Origin: Engraulis encrasicolus
Lineage: Eukaryota; Chordata; Actinopteri; Clupeiformes; Engraulidae
Assembly (NCBI RefSeq): GCF_034702125.1
Contig: NC_085869.1
Coordinates: 11,428,123-11,492,122, forward strand
Length of the DNA stretch: 64,000 bases
Direction: 5' to 3'
Made by a program: the position numbers and the translations under genes. The number at the start of each line of letters is the position of its first letter. Positions within the stretch are counted from its first letter, which is position 1. The notes beneath the pieces are model-generated. The model was given only the letters and a program-made list of their open reading frames with translations. It was not told the DNA's origin and did not search any database. Shown here piece after piece: positions 57,822-64,000 of this stretch.

Positions 57822-58568
57822 TACATGTATGTACGTACCTGCATTGTACTACCCTAACCCTAAGAATATGATGTAGCGTAACTTGTCACACAATTTGTTT
57901 GAAAACCTACTAATACAAGAAAAGTAGTGTAACCGAAATATTAAAAGAAAATTGATATATTCTCCCATTTTTATGTTTTTTAAAAAATAATTTAATTTGC
58001 CTAATGTATTATTCTCAACATGGCAAGTGAAGTGAGATATGAGGCAGTGGCTTGAAATATGAAATAAATGAAATATTTTGACAATGGGAATAAGCCTGAC
58101 TAAACTAAATGCCTAATGGTTTGCGAGCCGGTGCTTCATGGAGAGCATTCATCCTTTGACACACGGCGCCGGAAGGAGTTTTTCTCTGCCACCAGGGCTG
58201 AACTGGCCATCTGGCATAGCGGGCATTTCCCAGTGGGCCCCGCACCCATGTGGGCCCCTATTCTCAGAAATGTAAAAAAGAAAAAAAAAATTAAATCTGA
58301 AAATAGGGGCCCACAAGGGTGAGTCAGCTCTGCGCTACTAATTATGAGGGGGCCCTTTTGGCCCTTTAGGCCCAAAAGTGCCCGGGCCCTATTTCTCCCC
58401 CAGTCCAACACTGTCTGCCACTGCTCCACTCTCCACTCTCCTCCCTCCCTGCCTCTCTTCACTCCTTTTCTCTCTACCTCATTAGATGATTAGGCCCTCC
58501 GACTGGGTTGAACCAGGCGCACCCGCAACCCACTCACTGCCTATTCAAGTGTGCCATGCTAAGAAATA

Positions 58569-58569
58569 G

Positions 58570-58645
<76 letters not shown>
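58569..58645. repeat. (GA)n microsatellite
   Basis: Pure run of about 75 bases, followed by CCCAG and CCAAACC short repeats to 58710. Confidence 0.95.
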
Positions 58646-58646
<1 letters not shown>

Positions 58647-58947
58647 CAAAGATAGCCCAGCCCAGCCCAGCCCAACCAAACCAGCCCCCAAACCCCAAAC
58701 CCCAAACCCTACCCTACCCGCCCCCCTCACCCCTCACCCCACTCACCACCCCTACAGCTACACCCATCCCAAGGCCCCCCCACCAACATCTAAATTGCTC
58801 GTGTCAAATTTGCTTCCCACCCCAGTGTGTGGGCTTCTCAGCCAGGGCTGTCATGTCACAGTGCTCCAGCGCGAGGCCCTGTCTCGAGCCCGCTGCTGCT
58901 GCTGCTGCCCGCCTGCATCCCTCACGGCTCTGTGTGCTTACCACACA

Positions 58948-58989
58948 CACACATAGACACGCAGACACACACGCACGCACGCACGCACA

Positions 58990-59044
<55 letters not shown>

Positions 59045-59049
59045 GCACA

Positions 59050-59123
<74 letters not shown>

Positions 59124-59127
59124 CACA
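58948..59127. repeat. (CA)n microsatellite with duplicated CACG block
   Basis: CA run; the interruption CGCACGCACACAAACAC occurs twice, about 60 bases apart. Confidence 0.94.
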
Positions 59128-59216
59128 TGCTGTCACATTGGATTAGAGACTGTGTGGCCGATCAGGCTGTTTCACTCCATTTCATTTTGTGCAAAGAGTA
59201 GGCTATCTGCTATTAC

Positions 59217-59374
59217 CAGGGCCGCTGACAGCTTTGGCCGGGCCCAGGACAAAGTCATCTGAAAGGGCAACCTCAGCCCAATAGATACAATGTAATGAGG
59301 ACCCAATTCTGGGCCCCCTCTCTCCCTGTGCCCGGGACAAGAGTCCCCTTTGTCCCACCCTGTCAGCACCCCTG
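59217..59374. mobile_element. hAT-like short element, family B
   Basis: Starts CAGGGCCGCTGACAGC and ends CTGTCAGCACCCCTG; flanks GCTATTAC and TCTACTAC match 6 of 8. Shares AGCCCAATAGATACAATGTA with the 54258 copy. Diverged relatives lie at about 46484-46893 and 16583-16680. Confidence 0.65.
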
Positions 59375-61076
59375 TCTACTACTGCCCCATACAGTACTGT
59401 AAGCATGGCTTTGCTTCCTGATGGATGGATGCTTAATGTGGATTTTTAAACCATTATCCCGGCTGAGCGGAAACCACAAACATGCGGTTGAGGCAGAGCC
59501 AGAGTCTTACAATAGTGTTGCTTGTGGGAGTGCTATCGCTGAGAAAAAGCAGAGATCAGAGATGGCATGGCAATAGCCAATGCTAGATGCATGTGTAGCT
59601 ATGTATGCAAGTAGAGCTCTATGGAAGCTGCATCCGAAATCTGGTAGGCACTGCCTCCTTACCAGAAAGCTTACCACTCTGCTCCCTGACCGGTAGCTTC
59701 TATGTAGAAAGCCAGCCACTCGTAAGCACACATCGGGCCCACTACAGTCATTTGCATAACCTTTGAACCGGATTGGTCCCTGGGGGCCGCCTGTGATTGC
59801 ACTAATGACCAATGACTGTACAGTTGTCGAAACTCCCGTGACTTCTGGGACAGCAAAGTATCCATTGTTTGCCCACTGCGATCGGATATAGAAACACATC
59901 CGAGTGACGTTTGCCACCTTGGGTATTCAGACTTACCACATAGTCGATTCCTTATGTTTTGCCGTCTACATAGGAAGGATGCGACCTATGACTCTGTGCA
60001 TGTTTGGCGCCCCCTGCAGATGAGACATGCACACCGTGGTGGGACAAACAGAGCCACACAAGGTGTGTTCAGGATGGCAGAGGATTGCGCTGATCCTCGT
60101 TCCCGCACCTAATCTTGAATTGGCTGGCGTGTTCATGACGCAACTCTGAGTGTTGGGGAACAGGAAAGTTGGTTTGAAAACTGAAAAAAATGTCGCTAAG
60201 CAATCCTACACGGATCCATTGACTTTCACTAGCTTAGCGACATACTCCCTCTTTTAACTTGTCTTAAAGCAAGACAACGCTTAACATGAAAAATAAGACA
60301 CTTTACCACCTTTATAAACCCCAGCCAACGATTTTAACTGTATTAAGCCCCAAAATAGTCCCCAGTAAACCAGTTAGCAACTTAACATTCGTAGTTCTGC
60401 AGTGGGTAATTGCATAACAACCAACAGAGCAGCTCAGCCAGTGCTAGCCAACAACAATGGCTTTCAGAAAAACACTCTCCTGGCTAGCAAGAGAGACTGA
60501 AGCAGAATGAGAGAAACTCTTCCCTTTGTTTGCTGAGCGAGCGAGCGAGCTCAAAACCTTGTGAACTTCTTTCTTACTGTAGGTAGTTTCAGGTCACCAT
60601 TCCTTCCCTCACCAGAGAGATATCACAGGGCACGGCGCCTCAGACATTAATCAAATTTTCATGCCCCCGGGTTAATCACAAATGAAACAGCCACAGGGAA
60701 ATTAAAGTCGGACTACTTAGCTTGTCTCACATTTCTGAAATATGACTGTATAGTCACCGCCGCACTGGCTTCGAGAATGCTGGTTTTGTATTTCTTCCCC
60801 CCTCTCATCCAATTACTGGAGATGCATTAGTCAATACGTAATTCATCTGTGCAACCCGGGGAAGATGCGGACTCACTGCAAATATCGTAGGCCTGCCAGT
60901 GCCTGCCTACCTGTGGCAAGAATCCCTCTGGATATATATCTTTTTTTTTGTATTTATGGTGAGTCGGTGCGTTGATGCGTTCACAGAAAAGCACTGACCT
61001 CATGAGAAAAAAATTGGACAGTACTTGTGTTGATGACAGTGATTGCTATCACCAGGCCAACTCTGTAGCTCACAGG

Positions 61077-61295
61077 CAGTGTTGCCAGATGTGTCTGATC
61101 AAATCTCGCCCAAAAGGTGCTCAAAAACCGCCTGGAAGGGCTAAATTGCGCCCAATTTCAACAATTTGTATTGATCTCTATGGGCATAAAACTGCAGAAA
61201 AAAACGCCAAATGTCAGATTTTTACCATTTCTACCCGCCGCCGGCTATCCCAAACAGCCCAATTGGGCGGGTAACCGCCCAATCTGGCAACACTG
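61077..61295. mobile_element. hAT-type MITE with perfect 8-bp duplication
   Basis: TIR CAGTGTTGCCAGAT at the left and ATCTGGCAACACTG at the right. Flanked on both sides by CTCACAGG (61069-61076, 61296-61303). 219 bases, non-coding. The clearest transposon insertion in the window. Confidence 0.88.
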
Positions 61296-61437
61296 CTCAC
61301 AGGCAGGGGGAAAGAACAACTTTTAAAGGAGAGCGGCTAATCTTCTGCAGACAATCAATCTGTTCAGCTAATGTTGACTTGACCTCAGGTGCCCTCTGCA
61401 GCTCTGCCAACAAACACAAAGACAGACACAGACATGG

Positions 61438-61491
61438 ACACACACACACACACACGCACACACACACACACACACACAGACATGTACACAG

Positions 61492-61522
<31 letters not shown>

Positions 61523-61534
61523 GACAAACACACA

Positions 61535-61632
<98 letters not shown>

Positions 61633-61645
61633 CACACACACACAC
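61438..61645. repeat. (CA)n compound microsatellite
   Basis: CA run with CAGAGACAAACA and CGCGCG interruptions; it abuts the 3' end of the LINE. Confidence 0.95.
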
Positions 61646-61647
61646 CA

Positions 61648-64000
61648 GGCAAGGCAAGGCAAGGCAAGGCAAGGCAAGTTTATTTATATAGCGCATTTCA
61701 TACACAGGTGCAACTCAATGTGCTTCACAAAGTTAACAAATGTAAATGAAAGGAAACAGGGAAGAAAGAAGGAAATGAATTAGAGTCAAAAAGCATTTAA
61801 AAACATTAAGATAAAACATAAGGTAAAAATAATAATAAAATAAAATAAAATGAAACAAATTAAATAAAAAATAAAAATAATAAGAATAAGTAATTTAAGC
61901 TAGGGGAAAGCATCTGAGAACAGCTTTGTCTTGAGTCTAGATTTAAAGCTATCAATAGTGGGTGCATTTTTTATGTCATCTGGAAGCTGGTTCCAAAGCT
62001 TTGAAGCATAGAAGCTAAAGGCTGCCTCTCCACACTTTGTTTTGACTTTTGGAATCACCAGCAAATTCTTCTCCGTTGACCTTAGTGACCTAGTTGGTGC
62101 ATACAGCTGAAACATATCCAGTAGATATGTGGGTCCCATTCCATTTAGTGATTTAAACACAAGTAGCATAGCCTTAAAATCAATTCTGTAGCTTACTGGG
62201 AGCCAATGCAGCGATCTTAAAATTGGAGTAATGTGGTCGAACTTCCTTGTCTTTGTAAGAACCCTTGCAGCTGCGTTTTGTACAAGTTGAAGCTGTTTAA
62301 TGGTTTTATTGGGGAGGCCAGTAAAAAGACTGTTACAGTAATCAACTTTACTAGAAATAAAGGCATGTATTAGCTTCTCCAGATCATGTTTAGACATCAG
62401 GCCCCTAAATTTAGAGACGTTTTTTATGTGATAAAATGCAGACTTAGTAATAGCTTTCATGTGACTGTTGAAGTTTAGGTCACTGTCAATGAGGACCCCA
62501 AGATTTTTAACTGTTTCCCTTGCTTTCAGTCCCTTCGTTTCAAGGATAGTAGCAATCTTTTGTCTCTCCTCTCTTTTCCCAAATATAATTACTTCAGTTT
62601 TATCTGTGTTCAGCTGGAGGAAATTGTGAGACATCCATTTGTTAATTTGGTCCATGCAATGATAGAGTGATTCAAGGGGGGTATAGTCATTTGGGGACAT
62701 AGATAAGTAGAGCTGGGTATCATCCGCATAGCTATGGTAATTTATGGAGTTATTCTCGATAATGTGTCCCAGTGGCAACATATAAAGATTGAACAGTAGT
62801 GGTCCCAGAATGGAGCCCTGGGGGACCCCACAATCCAGAGACATTGGTGATGAAGTATGTCTTCCAATGGCGACAAAAAAACTTCTTTGTTGTAAGTACG
62901 ATTTTAACCAGTCGATCACTATGCCCGTAAAGCCAACCCAGTGTTCCAGTCTATGTAGTAGTATAGAATGATTAACTGTATCGAAAGCAGCACTCAAATC
63001 AAGAAGTACCAAGACGGATGATTTGCCAGCATCAGAATTCAATCTTATGTCATTCATAACTTTAATAAGAGCTGTTTCAGTGCTGTGGTAGGCACGGAAA
63101 CCTGATTGAAACTTATCAAAATAGCTATTAGAGATTAGAAAAGCAGTTAATTGGTTAAAAACAATTTTCTCTATTATTTTACCCATGAATGGTAGATTGG
63201 ATATGGGCCTATAGTTGTTTAGTACCAGTGCATCCAGGTTGTTCTTTTTCAGTAAGGGTTTCACAACTGCTTCTTTCAGACAGCCTGGGAATATGCCTGT
63301 TTGTAGTGAGGTGTTGATGATCTGAAGTACATCTGATGATATTAGATTTAAGATGGATTTGAAGAAGGCTGTTGGTAAAATATCTAAGTCAGATGTAGAG
63401 GAGCTAAGACTTTGTACCGTTCTATTAAGAATGTCCACATCAACTAAATGAAAATTTCTCATGAGGTTAGGATTTAACTTCACCATAGCAAGCTGGTCTG
63501 AATCTTGGGTCGGTTGCACATGTGTGAGTATGTTTGCACGTATTTTTTCAATCTTTCCTTTGAAAAAGGATGCGAACTCATTGCATTTGCTGACTGAGAG
63601 GAACTCAGAGGGCATTAGATTTGGGGGCCTTGCTAGCTTTTCCACAGTGCCAAACAGGACACGTGCATTATTAATATTTCTGTTAATTATGTCAGAGAAA
63701 AAAGATTGTCTAGCTTTAGAAATTTCTTGGTTGTATTTCGAGAGTGTGTGTTTATAGATTTGGTAGTGGACTTCAAGTTTGGATTTACGCCACTGTCTTT
63801 CAGCCCTCCTGCATTCTTGCTTTAGCAATATAACTGTGGGATTCTTTCTCCAAGGTGCTTTTTCACGTCCCACTGTTTTGATTTTTTCGGGGGCAATAAC
63901 ATCCATAATACGGGTCATCCTTGAATTAAAATTAACCATGAGATCATCTGCACTCTCTGAGGTTTGACTTTGGATCTCTGAAAGTGCTTGCTGAAAGAGT
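61648..64000 (-). mobile_element. L2-type non-LTR retrotransposon (LINE), 3' part, truncated by window edge
   Basis: Read on the minus strand, the element enters at 64000 and ends near 61648. The ORF is open from the window edge to a stop at 61902-61900, about 700 codons with no internal stop, so the copy is likely young. After the stop come about 200 bases of AT-rich 3' UTR, the tail TATATAAATAAA and four to five CCTTG units. This tail is typical of fish L2/CR1/Rex1 elements. The 5' UTR, any ORF1 and the endonuclease domain lie beyond 64000. The 3' end abuts a long CA tract (61438-61645). Confidence 0.9.
61900..64000 (-). CDS. LINE ORF2 reverse transcriptase, partial
   Basis: Target-primed reverse transcriptase of the L2/CR1 group. 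Visible motifs: finger FQSGFRAYHSTETALIKV; motif A LVLLDLSAAFDTVNH; motif B CGVPQGSILGPLLFNLYM; the catalytic YADDTQLYLS; and LNTDKTEVIIFG. After the RT comes the conserved C-terminal part, with LHWLPVSYRIDFK and AAFSFYASKLWNQLPDDIK. No stop or frameshift in the visible part. The N-terminal apurinic endonuclease should lie past 64000. The first ATG at 63939 is internal and not the true start, since codons upstream of it stay open. Confidence 0.92.
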   Translation of the reverse strand, partial: LFQQALSEIQSQTSESADDLMVNFNSRMTRIMDVIAPEKIKTVGREKAPWRKNPTVILLKQECRRAERQWRKSKLEVHYQIYKHTLSKYNQEISKARQSFFSDIINRNINNARVLFGTVEKLARPPNLMPSEFLSVSKCNEFASFFKGKIEKIRANILTHVQPTQDSDQLAMVKLNPNLMRNFHLVDVDILNRTVQSLSSSTSDLDILPTAFFKSILNLISSDVLQIINTSLQTGIFPGCLKEAVVKPLLKKNNLDALVLNNYRPISNLPFMGKIIEKIVFNQLTAFLISNSYFDKFQSGFRAYHSTETALIKVMNDIRLNSDAGKSSVLVLLDLSAAFDTVNHSILLHRLEHWVGFTGIVIDWLKSYLQQRSFFVAIGRHTSSPMSLDCGVPQGSILGPLLFNLYMLPLGHIIENNSINYHSYADDTQLYLSMSPNDYTPLESLYHCMDQINKWMSHNFLQLNTDKTEVIIFGKREERQKIATILETKGLKARETVKNLGVLIDSDLNFNSHMKAITKSAFYHIKNVSKFRGLMSKHDLEKLIHAFISSKVDYCNSLFTGLPNKTIKQLQLVQNAAARVLTKTRKFDHITPILRSLHWLPVSYRIDFKAMLLVFKSLNGMGPTYLLDMFQLYAPTRSLRSTEKNLLVIPKVKTKCGEAAFSFYASKLWNQLPDDIKNAPTIDSFKSRLKTKLFSDAFP

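Larger units (their letters stand above)
57822..61068. other. Gene-free stretch
   Basis: Contains GA and CA microsatellites and a family B element; 59375-61068 is otherwise unremarkable single-copy-looking DNA. Confidence 0.7.

Noticed and set aside
58508..59146. Open frame of 212 codons
   Set aside because: Driven by GA and CA microsatellites on both sides; the short non-repeat part shows no domain.

Overview
The window is nuclear genomic DNA from a ray-finned (teleost-like) fish. It shows spliced vertebrate genes with GT-AG introns, a heavy load of CA/GT, GA/CT and other simple repeats, tRNA-derived SINEs, an L2-type LINE whose 3' end has the fish-typical TATATAAATAAA tail, and many short terminal-inverted-repeat (TIR) DNA transposons of hAT, Tc1/mariner and Harbinger type. 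I cannot name the species.

Only two host genes are supported, both on the minus strand. (1) itgav, integrin alpha-V: exons 1-12 (22863 down to 1526) encode the signal peptide and most of the FG-GAP beta-propeller, about 380 residues; the rest of the gene lies beyond position 1. (2) zc3h15, a CCCH zinc-finger protein (DRG1-binding DFRP1): complete in ten coding exons (42176 down to 26049), 444 residues with two CCCH fingers and an acidic C-terminus. The order zc3h15 then itgav on one strand is the order I know from human chromosome 2q32. All exon coordinates were placed by hand from splice sites, reading frame and family similarity; every junction joins in frame.

Layout. 1-1525: itgav intron 12, with two extra copies of the exon 12 splice-donor region. 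1526-22863: itgav exons; intron 11 is almost wholly simple sequence, intron 10 (2825-8320) is packed with microsatellites and minisatellites, and intron 2 (13768-22343) holds several DNA transposons. 22864-26048: intergenic DNA. 26049-42176: zc3h15, with a TIR element in intron 9, a minisatellite split by a TIR element in intron 8, a 47-bp-arm inverted repeat and a 1.2-kb tandem duplication in intron 6, a perfect 95-bp-arm palindrome in intron 5, and a 2.4-kb TIR element in intron 4. 42177-61640: upstream gene-free DNA made of nested DNA transposons, including a large fold-back Tc1-like element, plus microsatellites. 61648-64000: 3' part of an L2-type LINE with an open reverse-transcriptase ORF running off the window.

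The host genes are ordinary. The unusual content is structural: a duplicated splice donor, a tandem duplication ending about 10 bp from a splice site, long palindromes, a head-to-head Tc1 fold-back, nested insertions, and small element families with recognisable 8-bp hAT-like target duplications. I found no operon, CRISPR array, RNA gene or other system beyond these.
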